Shown: one piece after another, positions 1 through 12,800 of the stretch | Layout of the letters: every line of letters starts with the position of its first letter | Numbering within the stretch: position 1 is the stretch's first letter | Source: Phoronis australis | Lineage: Eukaryota > Phoronida > Phoronidae | DNA: 64,000 nt | Reading direction: 5' to 3' | Assembly (NCBI GenBank): GCA_002633005.1 | Contig: NMRA01000281.1 | Location: 158,108-222,107 of the forward strand | Notes under the pieces: generated by a model | Told to the model about the DNA's origin: nothing | The model's database searches: none | What the model saw: only the letters and a program-made list of their open reading frames with translations | Program-made: the position numbers and the translations under genes

Positions 1-344
1 ACAAAAATAACTCAGTTCTAGTTTGCACACTGTTACACATTACGGTAGGTGTCGCATAGCAAGTTCACTATTTGTATTATAAATACTCAGTCACATTAAG
101 TACATCATCTTTGTTATACATGGCATCACTATCTTATTTATCGACTCCCCCAATCATAATACATTATTATATACTATCAAACAAACTTACTCATACACAG
201 TATACGTATATTTTTATCAGAGGCTTGCATGTGAAGTTAGCCCATTTAATAAAAATTCCGAAATTCCCCAAATTTCTATCTTTTACACATGCCACCTTTG
301 TTTTAGTAAAAGTAGAACTCTAATGGTGCTCTTAATAACCTGAA

Positions 345-385
345 AATTTAATTTAATTTAATTTAATTTAATTTAATTTAATTTA
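345..385. repeat. AATTT pentanucleotide microsatellite
   Basis: About eight uninterrupted copies of the unit AATTT are visible. It is a simple-sequence repeat with no coding frame, and the flanks are ordinary AT-rich DNA. Confidence 0.95.
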
Positions 386-3300
386 TGGACAAGTTTTCAT
401 TTGAACAAACATGTGAATGCGTCCTTTTGTATGTCGATCTCTCTTGTTATCAACATGTTTATACACAAACTGCCTCATCGTATAAATACTACACACTGAA
501 CTAATACGTCTACTGAAATAGAAACTGGAATCCGTTTAGCGATTACGGTCTTTGGGACAACTTGAAGTCAGAAGTCAAGATGAACACGTTTCAATGCCTG
601 GGTTAAAGTTGCAGCTTCCTACAGGGTTAGCCCGCGGATAAGACCTTGTACTAAGAATTTAAGATGTTCCCGGGGTTTTGATCCCATTAACAAATTGTCT
701 ACTTTTGTGGATTTTTCTAAATCCGGATGAACTAGAGGGGTTACGAGTGATTGGTCAAAGACAGCTTAGACATCAAAGGAACGCCGGATAGATTAGACTT
801 CTGGTTACTTTCTGCAGAATACTTCAGCCGCCATTGGCAAGGATTAACTGTACCATTTAGGTACACATTTAGAAGTGTGGGTTAATCCAGCGCCAAGTAT
901 GAGCACCGGACTGGACTTGCATGTATACTCCAAATATGCTCTCATTCTCGGACACGTTTATCAGATCGATCGTCCTAGGTGTACTGGTGCGTGTCTGTAT
1001 GGGCGTTGAACGGCGTGTTTAACATAAAGCATGTTTTATACAAAATACAAGGACCTCTGGCGGGAGATATTACCAGGGAGACGACTATAATTTTAGACGA
1101 CCAATTGTTTGTAGTAGTCTTAAAAATATAAGTACTCGTTTTATCAGACATCGTCGGAACGGGGTATCTGACACTCCCATTTATAAATCCATCTGTTGTG
1201 GCGATTTTGAATTTCCCATTCGTTTTCAAGAATAAATAACTGCATGTTATCAGAATCCTGGTGCAAATCTTAAATCGATTTATTTTATGCCTATTTAACA
1301 AGATGTAATCATTTTATTTTTCTCTGCGAAACATAACTCCATACGTCGAAATATCAAACCCAAAATGGATTAATTAGCGAACTTATAAAACATAAACATT
1401 TTGTGCTTGTAAATACCACGTAACCAACTGTTATATTACCCACAATCCCACGGCGAGGTAGTTGTTTAGCCTTGAGCCACTAGTGCGCCGTCGACTTTGC
1501 ACAAGCAGAAAATACAGTTAAGTCCCCGACCATTGACTTTGTTCTGTGGAAAGTCACGTGAGTTGACTAACCTGATAGGCTTCGTATCATTGCTGCGCAT
1601 TAACTACGAACACCAGAGCAATATTCACAGACAATGACTGTAAACGTGTTGCCGTAACCCGTCGGACATCAAATAGGTAAAGGCAATTATTGTGCTGAGG
1701 GGACCAACGTGCGTCTTTGCTGGGAATCCCAGCTTCCGTTGCTAAGTTACTCGGCGTTATTCCTATGACCAATCATGAGCTAAAATTGATCAAAACCTTC
1801 TATAGACTCTGCTAAATACTAGGCTAGGTGGTTGTTTTGGTCTATGGCCAAACTACGCGTCACGTGATCTGACAACAAATCTGGGTCAGAGTCAACGGAT
1901 ATGTTGTTTTTGCCTTCGCGAACATAAACAAAAACATTTAAGTTTCTCTCTTAGTTATCGGGCTATTTTGTGACAGGTTTGCACAAATGTGCTTGTGGAT
2001 CATAAAATGCGACAGTCCTTGGGGTTCTGTGAAGAAACGAGTGAGATTAGCAACTTTATCCAAAAATATTCATAAAAGAAATGAAGTTGATTGTTAATCT
2101 TTAACAAACACAATCAACTGAATAATTAACCTTCTACTGGCAACTGAAACAAGCTTGAACTCAATTATTTACAAAAAAGTTTGATCTGCTTGCGGGCAGA
2201 AACCACGCCAAATTAAATTTTGCGTAGCCGATTGTTTACAACAGGGTTCACTCGGTGCATTTATAAGAGTGCGATAATTCGCTTCGTGTCACGTTTAATA
2301 TTTGTACTAATTACATCACGGAGTAAACCATTTAGCCTCTTCAGTCGTGAAAACTGGGCGCAATTTTATCATCAAAGCTTGTTTAATGAGGTGTAGTTTT
2401 TTGCATTTCATTTTTCTTGACATGTTATTGTCCTTTGCTGCGGCACTGGCGCATGCTTCGTATTTTCGATCCCTGCCTAGCTTAAAGCGTTTGATGAAGT
2501 GAGGAACCGAAGACCAGTAAAGAAACTGTGTTCTCGGTTACACAGCGTAATGTACTTTTTCTACCCGCAGCAGCCACGCTACCTCTCCATTGTGATTAAA
2601 GTTATACAAGACTGAGGCGTGTGAGAGCAGTGAGACGATATAATTGTTCACAAAAGTAAAAGAAAGCAGCGACAGCGACAACTCTCGCTTACTGTGTTAG
2701 AAGGCTTGCTAGGCTATAGAGGGATCAGCGCGATAGGTTGGTGTTTTCTGTGAAAACAACCGAATTTTAATTAACTGTATTCTTAAGGTTAATGAGAACG
2801 TTTGGCGTGGACGTACACGCGATTGCGTGCAGCATTCCTCTTAAAACTAGAGCGCTTCGATGGGTATCAACACTTAAGTATTCTGCCTACAAACGAAACC
2901 GGAATTTTTGTTTGAATTTTCACAAGTCAAGACGAAGCTCGGCACGATGAAGTTGGCTGACACAGAATAGCCCGAAGGCGTACTCTCTGCACTAAGTGGA
3001 GCAAGACATATTGCACACGCCTTGTTAGAGTGATAAACGTTTTCTATTATTTGTCGAAAATATAATAACAAAACTTAAAATATTCCCATAGATAAGTTGC
3101 ATTCAGCTCACGTGCATTGTGAATAAATGATGTGATGATAAAATGTCGGCAAAAAACTTAATGGAAATATCAACCGGATCTATTTTTGTCAAATAGCCTC
3201 GTACGTGATTCATTTGAACTAACACTGAAAACTCGAGCTTGAAGTGACGCAAAACAGTGGCTCCTTGAAAAAAAACGTGGGAATCACTCTAAATAGCCAA

Positions 3301-3518
3301 TGGCTCTACATGCAAAACGTCAAAAACGAAGTTAGGCATTATCATTTGAACACCTGGTGAGATATGTACATCATTATTTCTACCATTTTTAATGTTGTTT
3401 GTGTTGTTACAGTCAACGTGATTGTGGGATAATTTGGAAAAATAAGTGCTAACACTTACAACACTGACAATACACACAGTGATAAAAATGCGCAATTAAA
3501 ATTACGTATTCTCATTAC
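386..3518. other. Non-coding upstream flank, no gene found
   Basis: All open frames are short, interrupted and low in complexity, with no recognisable domain. Two palindromic E-boxes (TCACGTGA) lie at 1554-1561 and 1860-1867. A TATA-like TTTATAAG sits near 2260, but no open frame follows it. I see no RNA gene or mobile element. Confidence 0.6.
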
Positions 3519-3792
3519 AACAATAATGATAATGATGATGATGATGATGATGATAATAATAATAATAATAATAGTAGTAACAATAATAATAATGATAATA
3601 GTAATAGAAACAATAATAACAATAATACTAATACTAATAATAACTGTAATCATACCAATAATCGTGATTATAATAATGATGATACTAACAAAAATGATGA
3701 TAAAAATGGTTATAATAATAATATATGATGATGATGATGATGATGATGACGATGATGATGATGATGATGATGATGATGACAATAATAATAAT
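3519..3792. repeat. Compound AAT/GAT trinucleotide microsatellite
   Basis: AAT and GAT triplets alternate, with a nearly pure GAT block at about 3725-3778. The long open frames through it (poly-Ile, poly-Asp, poly-Met, poly-Ser) are artefacts of triplet periodicity and appear in several frames on both strands. Such tracts are expected to be length-variable. Confidence 0.97.
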
Positions 3793-6700
3793 CATGACAA
3801 TAACAAAAATAATCACACCACTACTATTAATATTATCAGTCATGCTACTCATAACAGCACTGACAACAGCGATAGTAACAGGAACGACTGACATTATGAC
3901 ATCGATATTATTCACGATGTTCATATTAGTTATGATATTGATGCTGACTGGTCGTAACTAAATTGTTCTTATCATTAGTTTCTGTGTCGTTGTCATTATT
4001 GTTGTCGCATTTCATCTTTTACACGGTTTTTCTTAAATCATTGTTGTTTCCGGTTCTCGAAAATGGTGCTCGTGAGTTCTAGAGGTAACCCAAACGTCCC
4101 GTACCTGTTATTTCGTCAAGCCGACTGGTTTGAATTGCCCCATTAGGATCAGTTTCTGTCTTGTGTCCACCTAAATCGCTCGCTTATTTTTAATGGTGCG
4201 TGTCGTGTCAAAATGCCGTGTCAGGATACCCAACCTCTCATTTCATCTGACAACGTATGGCTATCATATTCTTTTCAATTTATGTGATTTTATCTCTGTC
4301 AAAATTGGCCAAGGCACAGATAACTGCGTGAAGGCCATTACATCTCGGCATGTCGAGTAACTACTGTTGTAGAAAAGCCATTGTTAAACTAGCTGGAGCG
4401 CTAAAGAGATGGAAATGCAAACAAACACAAGCGAACAAACTTCGCGAAATTAATCACGGCAAATTGAAGTCTAGGTATCAGATATCATAATTCAAGCACG
4501 AGTCTTTGTGTATATTGTCTGCATTCATCGAAGAACTCTTTCATTCCCGTTATTCAACTCTTACAACGATCTAGCTGGCGTGATATGTAAGGAATTTCTT
4601 TATCAAAGTTTTGGTCAAAATCTACCACTTCGTTCTGAACAAATGCAGGCATAGATCTATGCTCGCTCCCAGTTTTGATATCCGGCTGCTGATGATAATT
4701 GTATCCAGTCAACAAAAGGATGTATTTTAGTTCATGAAACCTCGATCACTCGTGTGATAAAAAAACTCAAATACAACAGAAATGTCCGTAAACTGTACAT
4801 GTTTAGGTCAAGAAGCTTATGCCTGTTTAAATATTTGACGCTAAACACTGTGTATTATTAGAGAAAACATATTTTGTGTCTTGCATAAACGTACAGTTAT
4901 TTATCGCAATATTTAGCTAGTGAGAAATATCTGGTTATTTAGCGGTTCGTCTTTCATTGGACGAAATCTGAAACAAACGAGCTGCGTCTGTCAGTAGGTT
5001 AAAACAAGTAAATGTCAACAATCAACCAATTTAGCGTCTGGCACTCGTAGTTTTTCTTGTTTCGAACAATTTATGACAGGCCGGCTCGCATGAATGCCTC
5101 GGCGCGTAATGCATTCCAGCGTGGAAGGGATGTTAATTGTGTTCCGTGGTGATGGTGAATTCGGTAACCCATTAGTTAATTTTGCGGCCTTTTCTATTCT
5201 TATGTTATCAGTTTGTTTGTGTTTGCCTCAACAATTTACTGCTCAATTACCATTAATAGCAATAACGAGAAGCCGTCCCTCTCATCCGACGCTGGCTATA
5301 AAAAGACAAAAATGGTTATGGTTGTCTTTTGTGTTGCGATTTACTATTACTGTCTAAACAAGGTTGTCAAATAGGGCGAACTATAGCCGCGGGGCGGCAG
5401 TCTGATAACAATAAGAGGTATATCTAAAGGTGAACTATATGAAAGAAATTCATTTTCACTCTCTTGGCGTACATTTACGACGTACTGAAGCGCCTTGGAG
5501 CAACGACAAATAACACCCATAAGGCGACAGAAATTGATTCATTCTCATCTTTTCAAACCAAATCTAGCGCGTATTGTCGTGTCTAGAAGAAAAGACCCCT
5601 ATTACGTCACGGAAACAGGGGAAGCGAGGGCATGCAAATACAACGGTCACCGCCTGGCCACTTTCATTGACCACTGACTTTTGAAGGAACCGCTGCCCCC
5701 TACGGGCGCCGGGCTAGGGGTACGACTAAACATTCGCCTCACGTTCTGGGGGCTTTGAAACTCAGTCGAGAGACTATTCATAGTACAGACGGTGATTCGA
5801 CCTTAAACAACATTTTAACTTGACGATTTTTTGATGGCGAGTAATATAAAACATCTGCCGATCTCTCATGCGCCAATCTTCACTTCCTAATTGAAAACAA
5901 TGCAGACGTTCAGCCAAAAATATTTTTCACGGCGTTTGGCAAAAAAGAAACGTTGCACGGTTTTTGACTCGAAATAAGTCGAGCGAACTAAATGTTCTAA
6001 GAAGTGTCTTCCGGGCCAGCTGCATCCAACGTATGCATCCACTCCAGAACGATAACCGACTACATTCTTTATCTCCGGCCTATCAGTTGCCCTAAGGTTC
6101 GAAACGTGGTACAGCGTTCGAGATGGTTAACTGAACACATGTCTAATTTCAGAATAAACAACAATCACAGAAATGAAAATGAAAATGTAACAGTAGTTGT
6201 ATTGTTTGGTCATTTCGAAATTTAGCAGGAAAAGACAACGACCGAACCTCGTGCATGAAACTTGTGTACTGATGGGAAAAAAGTAGTTTTTTCTAACATA
6301 GTTCAACTGAATGGACACCGATGACTATATTGATAGTTTGTCTTAAAATGATATGATAAAGAAGATATGTCTGATTTAGTTGTCCCCAGACATCACTGTG
6401 TAGGTCATAAAAAGTATCAGGTTCGGCAAACATGTGCACAAGCAGAAACATGCCTGCCAAAACTGAGTTTCGTATAATTTGCTTAAACATGTTTTACGGA
6501 AAAATGTCAGTGCAAAGGAGAGATTGCGCGAAAATGCAAATTGTATGCAACTAAAAGCACCGAAATAACAAAATGTTACGTACACACGTAGCGTACGGCA
6601 AAGCAGTAATGCAACGAAGCTGTAAAAATATTGAAAAAGTAAGAACGCTGCTTATTAAACTAACTCAGGGTTAATATAGATTTTTATGAACATTGTATTA

Positions 6701-7100
6701 AACGTAATTAAACTAAGCGATGTTAAATTGAACCCCAAACCCACCGACTATTAATTTTGCTATGCTCAGGGGGGTAATTTTCCCATGCGAACCTGTACCA
6801 TCGAATTCCTGATATTATTTCCTATTACAGAGAAAGCATAACATAGGCCACTCAAACTATTGTCGGTAATCGGTTTACCTATGTCCCGGGCCACAAAAAC
6901 TTGTCGACTGCCAAAACACACTCACGAAGGGTGGAATAACAAACTTGAATAAAACCTTGCAACAGAAGAAAATGAATTGTATTATTCTTACAATTTCGTG
7001 ACTATGGACTTCTTGTATTGACAACGGTATCTTGAATTAGCAATTAATTTTCTTGTGCACTAAACCGTGATTATTCTATAGCATGGCTACTGTGTGTGGC
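3793..7100. other. Proximal 5' flank of FoxC, no gene found
   Basis: No coding frame is credible. The stretch 5560-5760 is more GC-rich than its surroundings. It carries a CRE-like TTACGTCA (about 5602-5609), a POU octamer ATGCAAAT (5632-5639) and a short CCCCTA/TAGGGG inverted repeat near 5700. It lies about 1.7 kb upstream of FoxC, so it could be a proximal enhancer, but motif presence is the only evidence. Confidence 0.5.
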
Positions 7101-7200
7101 CCTTATAACCACATATATCGCAAGGCGATAATCTGATTGGTCTTTATCGCCATATTGGGCGGAGCGATAGACATATATGGCGGATGATGTCAACAGCATG
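7101..7200 (+). promoter_or_regulatory. Candidate FoxC promoter with paired GATA-like sites
   Basis: A perfect inverted repeat GGCGATAA (7124-7131) / TTATCGCC (7144-7151) puts two GATA-like cores head to head, and a third GCGATAG follows at about 7164-7170. Two inverted CCAAT cores (ATTGG) lie at 7136-7140 and 7154-7158. CCATATTGGG (7150-7159) and the reverse of ACATATATGG (7171-7180) each match the SRF CArG consensus at nine of ten positions. TTATAA (about 7104-7109) and TATAT (7173-7177) are possible TATA elements. The cluster sits 100-200 bp before the FoxC frame, which fits a core promoter. No transcription start can be read from sequence alone. Confidence 0.5.
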
Positions 7201-7251
7201 ATTACATCGTTGATGGTTGATGTAGCGAGAGTTCACTCTCAATCGTGTTAG
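7198..7251 (+). other. Upstream ORF in the presumed FoxC leader
   Basis: ATG at 7198 opens 17 codons and stops with TAG at 7249-7251. A second upstream ATG at 7220 is followed at once by TAG (a start-stop element), in the same frame as FoxC. A further five-codon ORF starts at 7184. If transcription begins near or before 7198, these would reduce ribosome access to the FoxC start. If it begins downstream they are irrelevant. Confidence 0.35.
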
Positions 7252-7297
7252 CAACAAGCCAGTGGATGGACTGTATTGCGTGAAGCACAACCTTCTC

Positions 7298-8602
7298 ATG
7301 TGTACTACCCTACCGGCCGGTGGTGTCCAGCCACGTTACAATATGACGGGGATGCCTTCAAATCACGGACTGGGTATGATTCCCGCCGGCATCTACGCAC
7401 CGGAGCAGAACTACTATCGCCACGGAGGTTACACTGGCATGGCACCAATGGGCGGTATGACTATGCATTACGATCAGTATTCCATGGGACGGCCGTCGCC
7501 GTATGGACCTTACGGAGGGCCGCACCACACACCAAAAGACATGGTTAAGCCGCCGTATAGTTACATTGCGCTCATAGCAATGGCAATTCAAAGCGCACCA
7601 GACAAGAAAGTGACTCTAAATGGTATTTATCAATTCATCATGGACCGTTTCCCATTCTACCGGGAAAACAAACAGGGCTGGCAAAACTCTATTCGACATA
7701 ACTTGTCGTTGAATGAATGTTTTATCAAAGTTCCTCGAGACGACAAGAAGCCGGGGAAGGGTAGTTACTGGACCCTTGACCCTGATAGTTACAACATGTT
7801 CGACAATGGCAGTTACCTCCGTCGACGACGTCGCTTCAAGAAGAAGGACGCGCACCGAGATCGTGATGACCGAGACAAGAACGATGGCGAGGCTGAGGAT
7901 TCACAAGATGGCGACAAAGGTGAGGTTAAACCTATTGTATCCTCCGTTGACTCGTATACCTCAAACACGGGTACAAAACTGGCCTCTACCAAGCTCGAGC
8001 CGATTGACAATTCACCAAACAACAACTGTGACCCGCATTCAAATCCGGGCAGTGCTAGTTCGTTACCCATTCCCGTCATACCGTCGGATCCTTCCGCTTT
8101 AGATACACACCCGCTCACCTCCGTCAACAACTTTTCCGTCGAAAACATCATGACGTCGATGTCAAGCACGTGCGATGGACGCGCGAGCCACCTCGTATCT
8201 CCGCAACCGCTCGCATACAGTCGGAGCACCGATATCTACCGCACCCCGTGTACTCAGGCGACGGGCAACCCTCTGAACTACTGCAGTAGTGCTCCAGTCT
8301 TCCCTGACGGTCGCCAGACCATGTCAGCCCTTGCCCCCGGCGACGATATTAATCAGGGACTCACAGGCCAGAGTGTTCTAAATATGGCGGCTCAGTCTCA
8401 ACAATATGCTCGTCCTAACTCATGGTATATGCCGCCAACTGATCTCGGCACTGATCTCTCGCACAGCTCGTCGGCTTACGCCCGAGAACTCTATGACTCA
8501 CAGAGGCTTGCCCAGAGTCCAGTAACATCCCAAAGTTGTCAGCTAGCTACGTTCAAGTATAAAGCTTCCCCGTACTCCTACGATCCCTACGGTAAATATT
8601 AG
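7298..8602 (+). CDS. FoxC: Forkhead transcription factor FoxC
   Basis: Single-exon nuclear DNA-binding protein of the FoxC class. With the first ATG of the frame (7298) it is 434 residues. The forkhead domain spans about residues 84-180, from [15 protein letters not shown] through the recognition helix [13 protein letters not shown] and the wing [13 protein letters not shown] to the basic RRRRRFKKK. An N-terminal block QPRY...YYRHGGYT matches the start of vertebrate FoxC1/C2 (MQARY...YYR). Residues 279-287 (FSVENIMTS) are the FoxC-type motif seen as FSVDNIMTS in vertebrates. An acidic/basic stretch (187-209) follows the domain, and the C-terminus is YDPYGKY. The frame is open back to 7226, where the only other starter is GTG at 7262, unlikely in an animal. 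The 7298 ATG has a weak context (C at -3). ATG at 7343, with A at -3, would give 419 residues. A short upstream exon cannot be excluded. FoxC genes are typically intronless and act in mesoderm patterning. The family call is firm; only the start is uncertain. Confidence 0.95.
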   Translation: MCTTLPAGGVQPRYNMTGMPSNHGLGMIPAGIYAPEQNYYRHGGYTGMAPMGGMTMHYDQYSMGRPSPYGPYGGPHHTPKDMVKPPYSYIALIAMAIQSAPDKKVTLNGIYQFIMDRFPFYRENKQGWQNSIRHNLSLNECFIKVPRDDKKPGKGSYWTLDPDSYNMFDNGSYLRRRRRFKKKDAHRDRDDRDKNDGEAEDSQDGDKGEVKPIVSSVDSYTSNTGTKLASTKLEPIDNSPNNNCDPHSNPGSASSLPIPVIPSDPSALDTHPLTSVNNFSVENIMTSMSSTCDGRASHLVSPQPLAYSRSTDIYRTPCTQATGNPLNYCSSAPVFPDGRQTMSALAPGDDINQGLTGQSVLNMAAQSQQYARPNSWYMPPTDLGTDLSHSSSAYARELYDSQRLAQSPVTSQSCQLATFKYKASPYSYDPYGKY

Positions 8603-8645
8603 ACTCTGATTGACCAAATCACTTTAAATAGTCTAAGTCGCGAAC

Positions 8646-8669
8646 AATTTGTTTGTTTTTAAACAAATT
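8646..8669 (+). repeat. 9-bp perfect inverted repeat after the FoxC stop
   Basis: AATTTGTTT (8646-8654) and AAACAAATT (8661-8669) are perfect complements separated by six bases. In RNA this would be a short AU-rich stem. In DNA each arm contains a GTTT/AAAC core resembling half of a forkhead site. Confidence 0.6.
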
Positions 8670-9661
8670 TATTTACAAACCAAAGCCAGAATGTCTCTAC
8701 GACTGCTTGTTTTAATTTATGTTTATTTACTATAGTGGCGATGTACAGGTTGCAGGAAGCCTCGTTTTATTATATTTTTTGTTTATTTGTTGACACGTCA
8801 GTATGATAGGGTTCTTTTGTAAATAGTATTTCATTATTACGGAAGTGGTTAGTTGGTAGATTTTAACTTTTTTGAATTTCTACACTTGCACAGATATAGT
8901 AGCCGTTATGACCGAATTCCACGCTTGTTATTGTCAACTCACTTTTGATAAAAATTGGTAATTATGCAGTTGTCACCTAATCAAAAGTCTCATTCATTAT
9001 CTCATTTCAATCAACTTAGTGGGTATGTTTAGCAATCTGTGTGTTGAAAATTTAGACCCCGGTAAAGGTTTGAAATATTCAAGAATGCGAATTTGGCACA
9101 AATATTTAATCACCTATTAAGATAGTCAATTATTTGTTCGATTGTTGACTTGACCTATATCACCCTGTTTGTCTAAACACACTGGAGTCTTAAAAGACTA
9201 ACTAAACACTCTGTTGTAAAATACAAATTTCTTGAATTTAAAAATTCTCGGCTGTGTGCTTATTTTGTCATGATAGTCGAGAAATCCGTTTGTGTTCACT
9301 GTCAGAACGTTTGGAAATGCTCATTCTCTCGGTGCTAACATATGTCTTCGGATATTTAAGAAAATTACGCAATTTTCCATTCAGATTATTCCTAGATGTT
9401 GGTGATGTTTCGCAAGCGGGAAACCAGTGTGTGAATGAAAAGGATATTAATTCTAGGCACAGTTGTTTTTGTAATTTATCGAAGAGTTTTGTCCCGTTCT
9501 TTATCTTAATTGACAGGATGTTTGAAATTTTGAAAATTAACGCACTCGACAAAAATTTTGCCCAAGCGTCCTTGCTGGAAATCCTAATACTTTTTGCACC
9601 AGTTTGATAAATAATTAAATTATGAACGTGGGCGAATGAAATATATTATTTAATTTGCAAG

Positions 9662-9667
9662 ATTAAA
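9662..9667 (+). terminator. Candidate FoxC poly(A) signal (ATTAAA)
   Basis: This common variant signal is followed within about 15 bases by a GT-rich stretch (9675-9690), the usual downstream element. It would give a 3' UTR of about 1.1 kb. Confidence 0.35.
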
Positions 9668-9890
9668 TATTTGTGCCTTTGTGTGTCGATAGCCTTCTGT
9701 AAGTTACACGATATTGTGCAAAATTGGCATATCTTAATGATAAATTATAGAATTTGTGTCATTTTGTAATGGTTTTGATTCTCATAGCAACTGAGGCTTT
9801 ACTGTCATTTGTTTCATTAAATCTGCGGGAGGTTTTTCAAAGTAGGATAGAGATTATTTTGAAATTCATGACATGTTATTTTCTTTTCAC

Positions 9891-9896
9891 AATAAA
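9891..9896 (+). terminator. Candidate FoxC poly(A) signal (AATAAA)
   Basis: First canonical AATAAA after FoxC, with a TTTTTGTGTG-type stretch about 35 bases downstream. It would give a 3' UTR of about 1.3 kb and competes with the ATTAAA at 9662. Confidence 0.4.
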
Positions 9897-12800
9897 AAGA
9901 TGTTATGTCAGTTACAAACTACGTTCTATTTTTGTGTGCATCTAGAGCCGGCCTCTGTTGGCGTGAATTTGACGGTCGTCGTAGGTTAGAAAGCCTAGGT
10001 AAACTGGCAGCGTGTTTTATCGAGCGCTGCTATTCTACGGATACCATACTCTCGGCATTCGGCGTAATTAATGCAGAAGTAGGCTTTTGTCTTCGCCTAA
10101 AAGAAATTGATTTGCAGTATTGACAACATGAGGACTTGCAAAGGCCCATTGTATGCGTTTTTATTCCGAAGACTTTACATCGAGAATGTAGACACTCGCG
10201 TTGACATCAACTGATCGATCAAACAGCCTTGGTGGAGTAGTCTTCGGCTACATTTTCCCGGATGATTCTGCTCGAGTCGATTTACCAGACCCCGTCCACT
10301 GTAAATATTATCTTGCAAATCTATTTATTTATTTACAAAAACAACAGATTTGTTTTGAGAATTAATTTTCCTAATGCAGTCTTGTTTTCTCTTGTCATAT
10401 CAAATGTTGACATTATCGTTCTTCTTCAGTTGATTTTCTGATATTGACCGTTTGGCTTGTACACATATTAACTGGGATTTGCTACTGTAATTTGTATTTT
10501 GAGACTTCTTTTTTTGATTACCAAAATAATTGAATGGATTAGCGAATTAGCATCGACTAATCAGCAATTTGCTCCAAACGTTGAGCAGAGAAAGTTATGA
10601 ACTCAGAAATATGGCTAACGAAAATTTAAAATTATTGACTAATTTCGTATGAATTTTTGATTGTTTATAGTAACGTCTTTAGCGCTTGAACACTTACGCT
10701 TTCAACTCTTGCTTGAATGCATACTTATTACACTAGAAACAACAGCGAATTGTGGTTCAAATAGTGTGGGTATATGGCACGATCGAGACCTACAGATAAA
10801 CGCACCAAGTTACTTTGACAGGATTTTGCATACGATTGAAAATTGCCCGTGGCCCGTTACTGGACACTACTTTTATGGAACAAAATCTTCAATCACGTAT
10901 GCAAGCGGTGTGTACAGTTAAATTTGTTGCTCTGTGCTGTTCAGTTTAAGGCAAGCCAGCCGAGTATTCAAATTTCTATTGGAAGGTGTCGTGCTCTTGA
11001 TAGTCAAAAGTGTCGGGTAAAAAGCCAATAGCGCATTTGTCTGTGGTCTTTTTGAATAGAATGCGCTGTGAAAGACATGGATAGGTGGGATTTATAGACC
11101 TATAACCAGTTTTCTTTTTCGGAGTCATATGTCAAAGTCGTACCTAAGTACCTTCGGGCTTCGATGCCATGAACTCGCACCAAGTGTAATAGTGAAAGAA
11201 ATTGTCTAAGGGTGTCATCCATGCGAAGTAATGTGACGAGCTTGCGACGAAAATATAGAAATTAACAGGAAGAACCCTTGGCAGGTTTTGTGGAAGAGCA
11301 ACTGTTCTAATGACTGCGGTGTGATTTTAACGCGTGACATAACGCAGGTGAATTTACGCCTACCTGGTTAGAATGATCTAAAGCGACCTTACTGGTAAAC
11401 GGCGATGGTCACCCGTCGGTCTGAATAGACGGTCTCTTTAGAGATTTTTAGTTATCTCGTTTGAGTAACTTCAATTTCTGGTTGTCGCTGGTTGATTTCA
11501 CTCTTAGTGTAAGTTTTTTATCTGGTCTTGTTCATTATCGAATTTTATAAATTAAGTCGAGTTAATTACCTATCAGCAGTACCGTTTGAGTAAAAATTGC
11601 ACAGCCTTGTGTGATGTCATGAGGCAAATGTAAATGGCGGATTTGTGAGATACGATTTGAGACAAAAGTCTCGGAAACAAAAGATTCAATATCGTGTGTT
11701 CGACTAAAATATTGTCTGTCAACGACTATGCAGAGAGTGCGACAGTGACATTGTGTTTAGACTTGTGGAAACCCCTGGAATGACGTTTTCGAGCACTCTG
11801 GTTCGAACATCATGAGAAAAATATTTCGACATGAGCCATTTCTTAAGCACTATAGGAGCTAATGCGACATATCTCCATTTTTCAAAACGCTCTTTGCTAA
11901 TTTTAATATGGAAACCGAATACTGCAAAATTGGAAATGAGTGGGAAATGAGAACTGAAAGTTATAGTTTTGCATGCGTTTTAGGGAGGCTTATTGTTAAC
12001 GTTGCTGGACCCGAGTTTTTGGCGAATAGCACGCCTACATTCATACTAAACTGACTTTTCGCACTTAATGCATCAGACGATACAGGATTTTTGCAAAAAA
12101 TCTCCCAGGGCAAGTTTCCTTGGATTTTCTAACAATAATCGCTGAACAAAAAGTAGTCTGGGTCTTCTGAAAAATCTGATCCGCGATTATTGTTCGGAAT
12201 GCGAGTAGAAGCGACTACAGGCACCAATGTAATTCGTTTCGTTATGTACCATACAATTCGATTTACTTTGAATGGTAGCAGTTTTATTCGCCAAACTCGC
12301 TGCAACGTTAAGTACGACCACTGTGAATTTCAAGTTTCGGAATATGTCCGTATTCTGGTGAATGACTTTACTTAGATATTTTTTGTGAATTGATTGCTTT
12401 TAATGTTCGCCCGTACGTTACAGAAGTAAGCCCGTGTTTGACCATTAAAACAGTTTAGTTGACTTAATATTTGTTTTAATAATTTATCATGGCAATCATT
12501 GTGAATTTTTCATGACTCTGAAATCACCTGCAAAACTAAAATACGACAATGCTAGCGACTTTAATTAGTGGAGCGTTTGTCTTTCTGTGTGGAAATTGAA
12601 CTGATCACGCAATAGCGCGTTTACAGGTGGTTTATCAACCTCAGTAGACCAAAGGATCCCTTGTATGTTACGCAACATTTTCGTAGTTCCATTCAGAGCT
12701 AAGTATTAATCAACGTAGTATTTAAAAATGCCCGCTGTGTTGAATTGACCGCCATGGACAGCCTTTGGACCCAAATAAGTGATGATTGTGGGGGCTTATT

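Larger units (their letters stand above)
8603..9896 (+). other. Presumed FoxC 3' UTR
   Basis: AT-rich non-coding sequence directly after the FoxC stop, with several ATTTA pentamers and T-rich tracts. No AATAAA occurs close to the stop. Plausible signals appear only at about 1.06 kb and 1.29 kb downstream, so the UTR may be long. The open frames at 9254-9607 and 9754-9945 are short and resemble nothing known. Confidence 0.5.

Noticed and set aside
3456-3961. Long poly-Ile, poly-Ser, poly-Asp and poly-Met frames
   Set aside because: Artefacts of the trinucleotide microsatellite, open in several frames on both strands.
7276-8229. Alternative-frame ORFs overlapping FoxC (90-138 codons, both strands)
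   Set aside because: Shadows of a real coding region; the FoxC frame explains the constraint.
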